The position numbers and the translations under genes were made by a program. Below are positions 43,922 to 56,660 of a stretch of 64,000 bases of DNA, in pieces. The notes below the pieces were generated by a model, which was given only the letters and a program-made list of their open reading frames with translations, ran no database searches and had not been told where the DNA came from. Origin of the DNA: Peromyscus leucopus (lineage: Eukaryota > Chordata > Mammalia > Rodentia > Cricetidae); contig NC_051073.1 of assembly GCF_004664715.2 (NCBI RefSeq), positions 65,051,436 through 65,115,435 of the forward strand. Reading direction: 5' to 3'. The number at the start of each line of letters is the position of its first letter. The stretch's first letter is position 1.

Positions 43922-45482
43922 GCCTCGGATGGAGCCTTCAGGACCTTCCCAGGAGTTGCCTTTCCTGTTCTGTCTTTCCTGCCTGTGTCACAAAGGAGGG
44001 ACTCAGGGCCACACTGCCTTCCATAGCCAGTGGCTGCACGCCAGGCCCCAGTGCCCACAAGAAACATGATTCGACCCGATCTAAGGAACAGTAGGGCCGC
44101 CAGCCTCGCAGAGGCGCTTGAAAAGTGGCTGGAAGCCTTGAGGCTCCCTGGTGCCAAGGCAGCTCTTTCTTACTCGCTGTCCCTCAGGAGACCAGGGAGG
44201 CGCCCCGGCAGTCCCTGCAAATGGCAAACTCCATTTATAGCCTCCTTTCTACACCCAGGCTGCCATCTGAGGAGTAGCAGTCTCAGAGTGGGTTCCTGGA
44301 TGCTGCAGTGACCTCTGTAGCCAATTCACCCATAGCCATGGTTCTCAGAATCAAGTAGAGACTTTTAAGGATGATAGAAACCTGGGGCTAATGTGGCTTC
44401 TGGGAAGAGAACACGTACCTGGGGTCATCTGAAAAATGACCCACAGAGTCTACAAGGCTGACAGAAGGGGTGAGCCCCTGGGGAGAGGACCCCTCCTATG
44501 GGAAGGAGGAGCAAATCCCACAAAGACCCATTGCTGGAGGTCATGAAGGACCCTGACAGTATCTGGGATTCTGACTTGGGCCCCTGCACAGGCCCTGGAG
44601 ATCCATGCCTGAGCTCCATGAAGAGCTGAAACCCAAAGATCACAGAGTCTGTCAGTAATGGGTCCTGGTGCAGAATCAGAAGAACTGATTCTGGCTTCTC
44701 AAGTCAAAATGGAATAGTGCAAAAGGATAATCACGTGACTCACACCATGGCCAGTTGAACTACAGAACTGATGGAAATGGAAGGTCACTGTACAGTTGAG
44801 CACAGTGACGGAACCATCCAGGAGAAAAGGATGCTACTTCCCAGGCCATGCCGAGCAGCTCAGCACGCATGCCTAACAACACCTGTCTCGAACACTGGGT
44901 GCTGCTGGTACCACTGTTACCATGACCACCACCACCCTTCGTGGCCCCTGCTCCCACCATCAACATCACCCTAAGAATCAAACACTACAGCCTGCAACAA
45001 TTTGAACTTGCGGTCTCTGGGCTTCAATCTCCTCTTCCACAATGACAGTCCAAAGTAGCTAAGGGTTGAGCTTACCGACCAACAGTGACCAAGAGTGTCT
45101 CCAGATCTTGCCGAATACACCAAGGGAACAGAATTGTCTCAGGGACTACACCATCCTGTTTCCCACCTTCCACAGCCACCAAATTGCTTGAGGTGGGTGG
45201 AGGACTTTCCTGGATTCCATCCTCCCATGGCCACCTGAGAAAAATGCTTAGACCGTCCCTCTTGAGAGGCGGGGTTCCTGCAGGAACATGAAGAGGGCCA
45301 TCTTACGTAGCCCAAGATCGGCTTCTCTTGGCCCTGAACAGCTTCACCCACTGTGCACAATCTCTCTCACTTCCCCACACGTCACTCATTTCCCTTCCTC
45401 TTCCCCTGGGTTCTCAGCAGCTCCTTTCAGGTGCTCAGTGCCTCATCTGATGCCATGTGTGCTTTGTACTGTGTGTGCATGC
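43922..45482. other. Unassigned non-coding sequence
   Basis: About 1.5 kb without a confident repeat. Frames up to 93 residues show no domain. Confidence 0.4.
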
Positions 45483-46293
45483 GCACACACACACATACAC
45501 ACAGACACATATACACACATATATATACACACACATACACAGAGACACATACACACACATACACACACACTACACACAGACACATATACACACATATACA
45601 CACACACATAGACAGAGACACATATACACACACATACACACACATATACACACACATACACACAGAAACACACATACACACACAAACACATACACACACA
45701 CAGAGACACATACACACACATATACACATACATACACACTGAGACACATACACACATACATACACACACAGAGACACACACACACAGAGACACATACACA
45801 CACACATACACACAGAGACACATACACACACATATACACACACATACATACACACTGAGACATACACACATACATACACACAGAGACACATACACATATA
45901 CATACACAGACAAACATACATACATACACATACAGACACACACACATACATACACACTGAGACACATACACATACATACACACAGAGACACATACACAGA
46001 GACACAGAGACACACATAACATACACATATACACAGAGACACATAGAAACACACATACATACACAGACACACACACATACATACACACAGAGACACATAC
46101 ACACACATACATACACACACATAGACACAGATACATACACACACATACACACAGAGACACAGAGACACACACACAGGCACACACACACACAAATACAGAG
46201 ACACATAGACATACATACACAGACACATACACACACATACACACAGAGACACACATAGACATATACTACACACACAGTACACCACAGAGACAC

Positions 46294-46324
<31 letters not shown>

Positions 46325-46346
46325 TACACACACACACACACACACA
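45483..46346. repeat. CA-based array with CATA and GAGACACAT interruptions
   Basis: About 860 bases composed almost only of CA, CATA and AGAGACACAT blocks. The GAGACACA word recurs some 20 times at irregular spacing. It ends in (CAGA)n and (CA)n. The 200-320-residue cysteine/valine frames through it are artefacts. Confidence 0.97.
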
Positions 46347-46899
46347 GAGTCTGGATGCTCACTACTATGTTCACCCGCTTAGTATTTGAAATGTTCTTCA
46401 ATGGGCGCTGAACTTCTCTTTAGCATTAGAATTAATATTTTACCTTGTGTTTCTTTGTTCTCTTTCTCCCCCACCTCTTCTTCCCCCTTTCTTCCTCTCT
46501 TTCCCTTCTTCCATTTGCCATACCTTGTACTCACCTGCCATAAAAAATGTTACAGGCTCACACAAGCAGCAAGTGAATCCAAGGCTGAGGTAGATCCTCA
46601 CGGTGAGTTCAGTTACAAAGAGCTCTGTGAGAACTACTGAGGAAGCCCGATGTATTCACAATATTCATGTTTCACACTTTTGGCACTGATATTGAACCCC
46701 TATGAAAGCAAAGAAAGGGAAAAAAGAACCCTGTGAATGTTATTACGTGAAGGGACAAAGACTCAAGCAAGAAGAGAAGGGAAAATGTGAGAGAGCTGTT
46801 GGCCTCCAAGAGTGTGTGTGCTGCTAGAGTGTTATATAATTAGTGGGCTCATGTGGGGGAAGAGAGGCGAGTGAATGCATGCGTTCCCCTTTGGTCTTG
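46347..46899. other. Unassigned non-coding sequence
   Basis: A pyrimidine-rich run (46455-46515) is the only notable feature. Confidence 0.4.
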
Positions 46900-49800
46900 T
46901 GTACTTAGTCAGGAGAGGACTCTTTCGTAATTGATCTGTGAGAGACGTCCATGACGATAGCGACACTGGGATTCTATGAGCAAAGCTTTAGAAAGGAAAT
47001 CACAGAGTGTTATCACAGGGAAAGGGAGAAGCTGTGGCCCGCTTACAGTTTCATAGTTTCTAGTACCGATGATTCAAAACACTCAAAACTCTGGATATAA
47101 GTACATGACATGTTGGGGCATCAATGGACTGTGGGTAGCGCACCTAGGCAGATGCGATAACGGTGCATAGTGAGGCACGAGACGTTACAATAGGTCCGTA
47201 CTTAATACGTGTAGAAGAATATTTTGTGCAACAATAAGGTGACGCTTAGATTTCTGTGCAATGTCTGCGAGCTGAGTGAATCCGTGCCTTTGATTGGGCA
47301 AAGAGATAGCCTCAATACCAGGCCAATTGTCCCCTCCATAAGGTGCCTATGTAGCAAACAGGACTTTCTCTTTCCGGAGGATCTACCACAAGCTCCACAT
47401 ATTCGACTAAGCACTAGCCTCGACTCACCATGCTCCTTGTGAGGGCCGAGGTCATTGTGCCTACAAAAGTGCGACTCTGGCAGCTCTTATTTGGCGGCTT
47501 CCTATCGAAGCTAGCATTCGTCAGCTCTTAGTTATCGCTTTGCCTATCCAGCGTTGTGAATCGACCGTCTCTTCTCTTTCTCCGTTGTGACGGACGGCCT
47601 GGTTCGACTTCGCATGGTGCTCCTGCTGGGCCATGGGCTTCCAGTGTTGTGAGATATGTAGGATACAGGTGAAGTGTGTTCTAGAGAGGGTGGAACCTCC
47701 GAATTTGGAAGTGGTGCAAGAGAGTATTAGGGGCTGGGCTCTCTCGAAATGCATGTGTGTACTTATGAGAAGATGAAACATAACCACTCTTTAAAAAACG
47801 AAATGAGTCGAAAATGTGACAGAGTTACACGTATAGACATAATTTCAGTTAAATAATGGTAATATTTCACACCATATTGATTACTATATGAGAAAAAAAT
47901 CAGTAGCTTTAATATGTGGCCAAGAAATCTCTGGTACACACAAGCCCTCACCTCAGGCCCTGAACATGAAACACTCCATCATTGCTGCCCTGTTCAGGTT
48001 TCATTGCTTTCTTTTGCTCTACATATTGTGGGCATCATCTGAGCATTTCACTTGCCTCTGCCACAGCCTGACAGGATTTTCCCTCTCTCTGTCAGTGAAA
48101 AACCTATCAGTTGGAACTATTTGAGCTCTCATATTGTATATATCTATAGTTCTGCACGCTGTCCACCTGAGCAGGCACAGCATGATGAGGTGGGGCGGCA
48201 AGGGCATCCTCTGTGCTATTAGGAGTAGTGGGTTCTGATAGAATTTCACATCCAGGTGTCCGATATTTGGTACTCCCTCCCTGTGATAATACACGCTATG
48301 GACCTCAACCTTGTTGAGATGTTAGGCGGAGGGCTGGCCCTTCTGAGATGGGTGCATTCCATGTGGTGTGCATGGTGGCAGAGAAATGAAGTGTAGGATC
48401 TTTCACATCGCTTCTTGCTGAGGTATAGCAAAGTTCATTGGGAGTTTAAAGTTCACATAGTTTGCTGTTAGGTGGGGAGGAATTACGTGCTCGAGGAAAA
48501 AAGGACTCAATTAAACACGCACTAAGTTCATGGAAGAATAGGATTGGAGGAACTGATCACGCCATCAACTCTGCGCTCTTTCTCGGATTAGCTCATCGGT
48601 CACAGCATGATATAGGAGCTTTGAAAGTGATGCAAGAAGTACCGATTCACCTCGAAGAAACTAAATATTTTAAATAGATACCAAGAGAGTTATGAGAATT
48701 CAAGTTACTCTGCTGGCCAGACATAACACTATTTTTAATAAATAGAAATTTGTTCTCACTCTCTTTTAGAAGTCATCTATGTTTGGAGACACAATCCTGT
48801 GCTGAGAATATTTCGGTATTCGACTTAAGCATAACTCCTTAGGAGAAGCGCCTGGGCTGTGGCCCCTTGGATTGGTCAGATGCACTAGGAGTAATAGTCA
48901 TCTCAACAGTCACTCTGAGTCGCCAGCTCTAGAAGTCAGTAATACAAGCATGCACACTGGTGAGTGCTCTAAGAAAAGCAATATTTTTATAAGATATATT
49001 GAGGCTAACAATATAATATTAGAAGTTGGCACATCACACCAATTAAACTTCACCTCTCTCCTCATGAATATACAACAGCAATCGAAATTAACTCTTTATT
49101 AGTGTACGTGGGTAGGTGATAACAATATATTATATAGCTATATGCTTGAAATGTCAGAGGTAAAAAGTGTGACTCAGCTAACACTTAGTTTATAATAGAG
49201 TGTTTATGTGACTATGCTTATAAACTCAATACATATATTTAGTGTATATAATATGTGTCATTTGGATATATATGGCTCTTGCTGAATAATTTAATTCACC
49301 ACTCTCAGTGTTTGTGCTAGTTTTATTCCTAATAACTCAAGTAGCACGCTGACAAGTAATTTAGTGCATAAAGAATGCTTTATATTGTGACTATATTGAT
49401 ATTAGTGTTTCCATGAGTACTCATGATGTAGATACTTGAGAATAATATTGTCCTTGAGAGACTCTTATATTGCGATGTATACAGTCTGTCTGTACATTTG
49501 CACAAACCGCTTGAGTAGTGTCACTGTGTCGCTTCGCCCTTTTGCCGTGCTCTGAGCTCTTTCTGGCTGCTCACCGTTGTGTGTTTTCTTCCCTTAATGT
49601 ATGATTCTTATTTTTTCCTCCGTCTTCTCACTCCCCAGACTAAACCACTCTACCCAGCATGTTCTCGTGTCCAGGAGCCCATTGTTCGGTGATATATATA
49701 CTTAACTGTCCAAACCATTATATACTATATCTCATCAGGAACCAACCACCTTCTCCCTCTCCTACGTTCTCGCAAACATTGGCGCGTATTGTCAGTTCAA

Positions 49801-50580
49801 AGATAAGAGAACCTCAATGCAACTTCGTATTAGACAGTGTGTTCTTCTGTACTCTTTGGTTCCTCCACATAGACTACGACTTTGTCCTTAACTTAATCTG
49901 CTCTGCCACTGACCTTCTGCTTCTCCCATCTCTTTCGTTAGTGTCCCGCCAGAGGTTCTTAGAGCAGCATTTGGTCATGTCAACGTGTGTATTGCCAGAT
50001 GCCAATTAAAGGCGTTGACACAAAGGGAAAAACATTCAAAATTTAACAATCTCTATCATTTAATTTACTTTGACTCACACTATATAGCCCAATACAAGTC
50101 AAATTTGGAATTCTCCTCACCTATAACTACCTCGTATGCTTTTAATAATGAATGAATAGCCCCAACTATAGCTCCCCCACCTCTCGCGCCACAATGTAAA
50201 TCGCTCTATTCATCCTCCACTCACCTCCTCAGCTATCATATTTGTCTACACCATTCTCTGGATGCTCTTTTCTGATTTGTCCGTTGATTACGAGAGCATC
50301 GCACCCTATAAATATATGCACCCTATATAAGTAAACAAGTATGGTGCCTAGTGAGATGAACACTTCACGAGTGGTAGAAGGGTTATAAAGAGATAGCCCT
50401 TGCTGTTCTGAGCTGGTGCTCTGATGACTTGAGTTGGAGCCACAGGGCCATAGTGGTAGAAGAGAAAAACCAGTTTCCCCACCAGTATATTGTTATACTC
50501 TATCTATACATAACGCGTCAATACTACTTGTGACCGCCTACACAGACCTCCAGTCGCGCCTGAGCGCGTTTGTCCTCAAC
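46900..50580. other. Probable low-accuracy sequence, CpG not depleted
   Basis: I counted 28 CpG in 47101-47700, against 5-9 in comparable 600-base stretches elsewhere (for example 16201-16800). GC is only about 47%, so it is not a CpG island. Only one SINE is recognisable and it is badly scrambled. This fits unpolished gap-filling reads. Old or unusual DNA is the alternative. Confidence 0.5.
50344..50500 (+). mobile_element. B2/B3-like SINE, heavily altered
   Basis: 'gtgcctagtgagatgaac' , 'ctctgatgacttgagttgg' and 'gtggtagaagagaaaaacc' recall the B2 head and body, but with many scattered differences, more than in other B2/B3 copies of the window. Confidence 0.5.
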
Positions 50581-51333
50581 CCTCCATGCTCTTAACGTTG
50601 CCAAAAGCCAAGTTCCCAGTCAAGTTGTGGTCTCTCATGTCCCTGCATCATCTTTTGGAGGGCTGTCCCACAGGTGTCTCTCTCGGGGAGTTCCTTTGAA
50701 GTCCATTTTGGGCTGATGGCTTCCTGCCTGCTCCCATGGTGCCCCGGCAGAGACCTAGCCACTGTTCTCGTCACACGTGTTTTGAGCATTTGTTGACTTG
50801 ACTATACGACACATGTGACCTCTTAAACATCACCCCAGAGCCCAGCCCACCACCCACCCACAGGCGGTTTTACATAAACGGAGCCAAGAGCACCCCACAC
50901 ACACACACACACACTGCCTTTCATCAACGCTGGCGACTGGAGTAGTTAGTTTGCATGGGCCCAAGAAAATAAATCTTTGTCCTACATGGTCTCTCATTTC
51001 CTCCAAGGTTAATAAAATGCCATGGCGAAAAAGTACCGCTGTCAGCTGGGGTGTTCCTTTTTATATACCGTGACACTCAAGGCGCCAGAGGGCAAGTCTC
51101 ATGCTTCCGCACCCCTCCGCGATCCACACTATCTGGGGCAGGTGCCCAGGAAATGTCCAGTTCTCAATTATGTTGAACTGTTTTGGGACACATTCTAAAA
51201 TGTTTTCTTTAAAGCCAAAATTTAAAAGTCTCACCTTTTATTGAAGATGCTTGGTACATTAAGTACTGTACCAAACACTCACCATTACACCAGCCCCTTG
51301 GAGGTATTTCACCTGTAAAAACACAAAACAAAA
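50581..51333. other. Unassigned sequence with short (CA)10
   Basis: (CA)10 at 50895-50914. Base composition returns to that of normal rodent DNA here. No gene. Confidence 0.45.
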
Positions 51334-51523
51334 CTGGGCGGTGGTGGCGCACGCCTTTAATCCCAGCACTCGGGAGGCAGAGCCAGGAGGATCTCTGTGA
51401 GTTCGAGGCCAGCCTGGTCTACAAAGTGAGTTCCAGGAAAGGTGCAAAGCTACACAGAGAAACCCTGTCTCAAAAAAACAAAACAAAAACCACTACCCCC
51501 CAAAAAAAACAAAACAAACAAAA
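51334..51523 (+). mobile_element. B1 SINE, young cricetid-type
   Basis: Head 'gggcggtggtggcgcacgcc', 'gagttcgaggccagcctgg', 'aaaggtgcaaagctacac' and a long A/C-rich tail. Sequence quality is good, unlike the region before 50580. Confidence 0.95.
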
Positions 51524-51620
51524 ATCTCTAGCTGTAAGGTGTTTACTAATGGAGTCACGATGTAAGCATATACACGGGTACCTGACAAATTAAACAACTA
51601 GCAACTATTGTTACAGAATA

Positions 51621-52120
51621 NNNNNNNNNNNNNNNNNNNNNNNNNNNNNNNNNNNNNNNNNNNNNNNNNNNNNNNNNNNNNNNNNNNNNNNNNNNNNNNN
51701 NNNNNNNNNNNNNNNNNNNNNNNNNNNNNNNNNNNNNNNNNNNNNNNNNNNNNNNNNNNNNNNNNNNNNNNNNNNNNNNNNNNNNNNNNNNNNNNNNNNN
51801 NNNNNNNNNNNNNNNNNNNNNNNNNNNNNNNNNNNNNNNNNNNNNNNNNNNNNNNNNNNNNNNNNNNNNNNNNNNNNNNNNNNNNNNNNNNNNNNNNNNN
51901 NNNNNNNNNNNNNNNNNNNNNNNNNNNNNNNNNNNNNNNNNNNNNNNNNNNNNNNNNNNNNNNNNNNNNNNNNNNNNNNNNNNNNNNNNNNNNNNNNNNN
52001 NNNNNNNNNNNNNNNNNNNNNNNNNNNNNNNNNNNNNNNNNNNNNNNNNNNNNNNNNNNNNNNNNNNNNNNNNNNNNNNNNNNNNNNNNNNNNNNNNNNN
52101 NNNNNNNNNNNNNNNNNNNN
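51621..52120. other. Assembly gap, exactly 500 N
   Basis: The round length marks a placeholder of unknown true size. Confidence 1.
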
Positions 52121-53060
52121 GTTGAGGCTTAAATGGGAAGCAGCAGTCAGTAGCTAGATTGAAATGTATATCAGCCATTTAGACTGAAACCTAATACTCG
52201 CAGAAAAGGTCAAGATGCTTAATGGCAAGCGAAGTTTCCTTCATCCTCTAGAGATACATTGCTTTTATATTACCTATACCTCAGACGCATTCAAATCTCA
52301 CTCCTTTGGTCGACTCAAATTGGGAACCAGGATAAGGGAGAAGACCACTAAAAATTTTCATGCCAGAGCTGTGAGCTGTAACTGCTTTCCTCTCCAATCC
52401 GACTGTATCAGCTGTAAAATAGCCGGTCAAGGTCACCTGGCCCAAACAGCCACATTAATATTCGATGAACAGAAGAATTAAAGACCAGAGTCAAGAAACC
52501 CACTACTCAGAACCAAATCTCCCTGAGCAATTGTTCAAAACGGACCACAAGGAAAAGAATACCCCCGTCTAACTCGGGAGTCGTGGCAAGTGTAGAGGCT
52601 CAAGACTGGGTTCCAGGGATTGGAACAACAGAAATAGACCACACGCAAAGATGGATGCCAACTAGCATGAGCACCTTAGTAGTCAACTTCCTATGCTGCC
52701 TAGTGCGTTGGTGGAGAGGGAGCAGAAAATGATTAGCATCTGGTGAGTCCAAAACCTGCTGACCGATAAATGCTAGCAATCCATTCTATCACAGTGATTG
52801 CAAGCTCACATTCATGTTTTAAGCCAATTGTTGTGCTATTCATTAGAGCACCTGAGGAAGAATGCCACATGTGGAAGGATTCTGCTAGATAGGCGCTTTT
52901 CATGTCTCGTGAAGAGAAACCGAGCAACCCACCACACCACCATCCACCTCCTCTCCGTCTCCCGGGTTGCTTTGAAACCCCTATCGAGCTGCTACCCGAG
53001 CCAGTCCTCTCGCGCCTTTCACTCTTTCTCCTTTCCACGCACCTATCATGAAAATCTCCT
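52121..53060. other. Probable low-accuracy sequence beside the gap
   Basis: CpG is frequent ('ctcgcagaaa', 'cagacgcattc', 'ggtcgactc', 'tcgggagtcgtgg') in AT-balanced sequence with no recognisable repeat, as at 46900-50580. Confidence 0.4.
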
Positions 53061-53554
53061 AATCGCTCAGCAGAGACCCTCGCTACTGTGCATCCCCTCC
53101 CTCAGCGTCCGCCTCTCTCATGCAATCAGCACACCACAGGCTAAACCAAATCATGAATGTGAAGCATCTGCAAATCCAACTGTTATCATGGATGCTCTTA
53201 TCCCAGGCCTCCAGCAGGCATTTTGGACTCACCCAGACTGCCCCTACATCCATCCTTTCTGCCTCCACATCCCTCCACCAACCACCTACAGCCTAGGAAG
53301 TTGCCACTCTACAGGTGCCCACCTCATGCCTGGTTGGCAACTCCCATCTTTCTGGTGTGGTACCTTTCTCGTTGTCCACATCCCACCCTAGGAAACCACC
53401 CAGTCCTCTGGCCTTCTACCACTTCCTGCCACGACCTCCCAGACAGTCTAGACGGCAGGGTCATCTCTTGATTTGCTGGTCAGTTTTGAACAAATTGCCT
53501 CAGGGCATTTGGCTTCTGAGTGTGGGTTCTATGACTGGTCACCATATAGTTCTT
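53061..53554. other. Unassigned non-coding sequence
   Basis: No confident feature. The 197-residue plus-strand frame starting at 52798 is Pro/Ser/His-rich, domainless and starts in suspect sequence. Confidence 0.4.
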
Positions 53555-53700
53555 CCTGTTCATAGAATCATGTCATGTGGGTGTTGGAAGGGACCTTAAA
53601 CAGCCCTATTTCACAGCTGAAGTCACAGGATTGGAGAGGAAAAGCCAGTTACAGCCACACAGCTCCCTGCCTGAACTACCTCTTTAGTGCTCTCTCTCCC
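53555..53700 (-). mobile_element. Ancient mammalian repeat (MIR-like)
   Basis: 'catagaatcatgtcatgtgg', 'ttggaagggaccttaaacag', 'tttcacagctgaagtcacag' and 'ttacagccacacagctccc' match an old mammalian repeat block. The exact family is uncertain. Confidence 0.5.
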
Positions 53701-53889
53701 CCTTTCCTGTTCTCCCCAAATTTGAGTCGACCCCCAAAACAGGAGTAGAGATTTGATGCGTCTGAGGTATAGGTAATAAAAGCAGATGTTTCATCCCGAA
53801 GGAGACAGGAAGACTCTCGCTTGCCACAGCATCTTGACCGTTTTCTGCGAGCTTAGGTTCTCAGTCTCAAAAATGAGCTGATCTAACTT

Positions 53890-54535
53890 TCCCAATCCTA
53901 GCATACTTCCAGCCTCCTGCTGTCCCATCCATTCAGGCCCTCACACTCCCCCTGCTTATCTGTTCTAGCCTCATAGAATTGCCTGATCGGTTTACCGAAG
54001 GGCCATCCCTGAGCATGTCCCTCTTCTCTGCTGGAACAGTCCGGTGGCTTCCCGTTACCTGCTGATCACCTGCAGCTGGGGCCACAGCCCTTCACACTGG
54101 CTGCCAACGTCACCCCAGCTGTGTTATCTGAAAACTCTTTTCCTCAGGTGTCCCCCATTTTCCCCAAACACACCTCACTCAATCTTCCTCCCGTGTATCG
54201 CTTTTGCCCAGACAGCTGCCATTGTTTAGAGAGTCTTCCAGTCTCTTCCAGAAAGGCTATTCAGTTCTCAAGGCTGACCATAAATGCCACCTCCCCATAA
54301 AACTTTCTTCCTCAACCGTGGGATGCCTCAGAGGTCTGTGTGGTATCTTTCTTCCCACTCATCAGACTCCCCTTTCTTTTATAACCATCAAGACCCATGG
54401 CATATGTCTCCACCGGGCTAGGGGTAAGAAGGCGAAGACCTGACCTTTCCAGATTAGCATTGGCTGTGCCCAGCTCTACAGCCTATAGGAGAGTTGTCTG
54501 CACAGTATTTGCTCAATAAATAATTCTTTGAAGTG
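53890..54535 (+). mobile_element. L2 LINE 3' region
   Basis: 'tggcttcccgttacctgctg', 'ttgcccagacagctgccat', 'gaccataaatgccacctcc', 'ccatcaagacccatggc' and 'gtatttgctcaataaataat' follow L2 order over about 650 bases. Confidence 0.7.
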
Positions 54536-54700
54536 CACTCATTACAAGGCTGTCCCTGGATTATCAAGGTTAATATGGATAATTAAGTTGAATTATTAAC
54601 CTCCAAAATGATTACAGTGAATCTAGTCTGACCGCTGCCCTCTGTAGTGTCTGGCTCTAATGACTTCTGGCTTAATTACCCTCTGGAAGCCAGAGGCTTG
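54536..54700. promoter_or_regulatory. Possible conserved non-coding element
   Basis: Clustered 'ggattatcaaggttaatat', 'ggataattaagttgaatta', 'aaaatgattacag' and 'ggcttaattaccctc' in repeat-free sequence. Such TAATTA/GATTA clusters are typical of developmental enhancers. Inference only. Confidence 0.3.
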
Positions 54701-56099
54701 GGTTCTTGTCACAGGAAAGAACCCTAGGAAACCAGCCCAAGAAACACATTTAGCTCCCTCACATCTGCAGATGGCCGGAAGAAGGTACGGAACACGGAGG
54801 TGCTTGATGATTGACAGACACAAGTGGAGGCCAGCCAGGAGCCGCAGGCCCAGGAACTGGCCTGCACTCTGCCTCGTGTGGCCTTTAAAAACAGCCAGTG
54901 CCTTTGCCAGTGACCGTGGCCTTCCTTTCTGCCCCGCTCTGTGGCTCCGGCATCACCAGCCAGGGTGCTGAGAGCGGTGGAGCTGTCTGCAAGTGAATGC
55001 TGTGGAAGAGTCTCCTCGCAGTCTAGACTTAGAACATCTCTGTCAAGCAGCCCACTTAGGTTCCTGCAGACGTTTGTGTTCTCTGTCACAAGTGACAGCC
55101 AGGCTCAGGCCCTCTGGGGTCGTTCCATCTGAGGCAACAAAAGCTCTTTCAGCTGAGAGATGGGTTGGGGTCTCTCCGGGTGGGGGTGGGGGAGGGATGC
55201 CAAGGCACAACTTGCCCTCCCAGAGCTCCTGGTCACAGCAGGCAGCCTGTGAGAGCAAAGCAGACCCAGAGGGCAATCTAGCTTGACCTCTCCATTCATA
55301 GACGCGGGTTCTCGGTGGAGCAAGACACAAACATTTAGAGAGCTGGAAATGAATTGACAGTGACTCTTGACTTTGGATGTAGACTGTAGCGGGGCATGCT
55401 CCTGACCCCAGAGCCTCTCATCTTCTGCACTGGGCAGGTCTCAGCGACAGCTACACAGCATGTACCCTTCAGGAGGGTGTCTGAAAACATGGGGCAAGCG
55501 TGGACTGAAATCCAGCCTGTAATCCCATAATCGAGCCCCACTGAGCCTGGGACTGGATCTCCCCTCACGAGGCATGCCTTTTCTGCTTTACACAGAGGCA
55601 TCTTCTGTAATATTTGACAGCTCCAATGCCAGCAGGACCCGCGTCCCCGGATGTGGCTCTTTCCCAAGGGTCTACTCTGAGAGGCTCTACATCATTAGAG
55701 CCTCCATAATGTGCTGCAGTTCCCTGGCTGGCTCCCTTGGCCCTTCCCACGGCCTCTCCCCTCCTTGGACAGACCTTCCATTCAGTCCAGGACGGCTGCA
55801 TCAGGCACGCCTGTTTCTACGGTCCGAGAGCCTCCAGCACGCTCTCCTTTTCCCACGCGGCATACACACTGCAGGGCAGTTTGACGAGGCTCCTGAACAC
55901 ATCTTGCTTATTGACCTTTATCTCCACAGCTGTGTGGAGGAGGCAAGCAGTCCAGTGTTGCCCTGTAGATCCTGCCTGTCCACTGTTCCTCTCAGGTCTC
56001 ACGCCCTACCTTATCCCCCATCGACACCTTCACTGATTTGCTACGGATTGCTCCCCTTTGGGACTCTCCCCAAGTCCTAATTGCTCGTTGAGGCCTTGC
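54701..56099. other. Unassigned non-coding sequence
   Basis: No confident repeat or gene in 1.4 kb. The 168-residue frame at 55574-56080 has no known domain. Confidence 0.4.
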
Positions 56100-56660
56100 C
56101 TACCAAACCCAGTCAACAGACTTCCACTTCCGTCTCCTCGGGCCTCGTGCAAGCCATGGCGGCAACATGGCAGCTAATACGGCCCAGGCCCCAGCGGGGT
56201 TTGTTCGGACTTCTTCCCCACGTCTAAGAAGCTACCGATTATTTATAAGGCTGCCCAACAGATCACCCCGACCACAGAGTCTCAAACAACCCCCACTATT
56301 ACCTCGCCATTTCCACGGGTTAGCAGCGCAGGCCCCGCCCGCTGGGCCTCTGCTTAAGGTTGTGCAAGGTTGAAGCCAAGCTGTCGGCCAGGCTGTGCAC
56401 GCCTCGGGCGGCTTGACAGGGGGCCGAGCCACTTCTAAGCTCCCTCAGTGGGGTGGAACTAGTTTTCTTATCCTTTGAAAGGCTGAGCTTCCTGAGGCCG
56501 AGCCAACTGTTGGCTCCTAAGGCCACATATAGCTTCTATCCCTACCGGCCGGCCCCATGCCACATTTTACCGTCAGACCGTGTCTGCCAGCCGGCTCCAG
56601 TTCGCATTCTCTGCTGTAATCCTCTCCGGGTGGGTTCACATCCCTTCCCCGCCACCTGAG
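56100..56660 (+). promoter_or_regulatory. CpG-rich patch with ETS- and YY1-like sites
   Basis: About 30 CpG in 540 bases at roughly 57% GC. 'ccacttccgtc' (ETS-like) is followed by 'aagccatggcggcaacatgg', which looks like a YY1 site or a good start context. The frame from ATG 56156 codes 23 residues then stops. It could be a weak CpG-island promoter or a 5' scrap of a processed pseudogene. Confidence 0.3.

Noticed and set aside
45427..46401. Minus-strand frames of 230-324 residues made of V, C, Y, M and L
   Set aside because: They are translations of the CA-based array and exist in several phases at once.
47101..47700. CpG island
   Set aside because: CpG is frequent but GC content is ordinary and the state extends for kilobases, better explained by sequence errors.
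51555..52178. Frames of 174-207 residues across the second gap
   Set aside because: Mostly X residues from N bases.
52798..53391. 197-codon plus-strand frame
   Set aside because: Low-complexity Pro/Ser/His composition, starts in probable error-rich sequence, no known domain.
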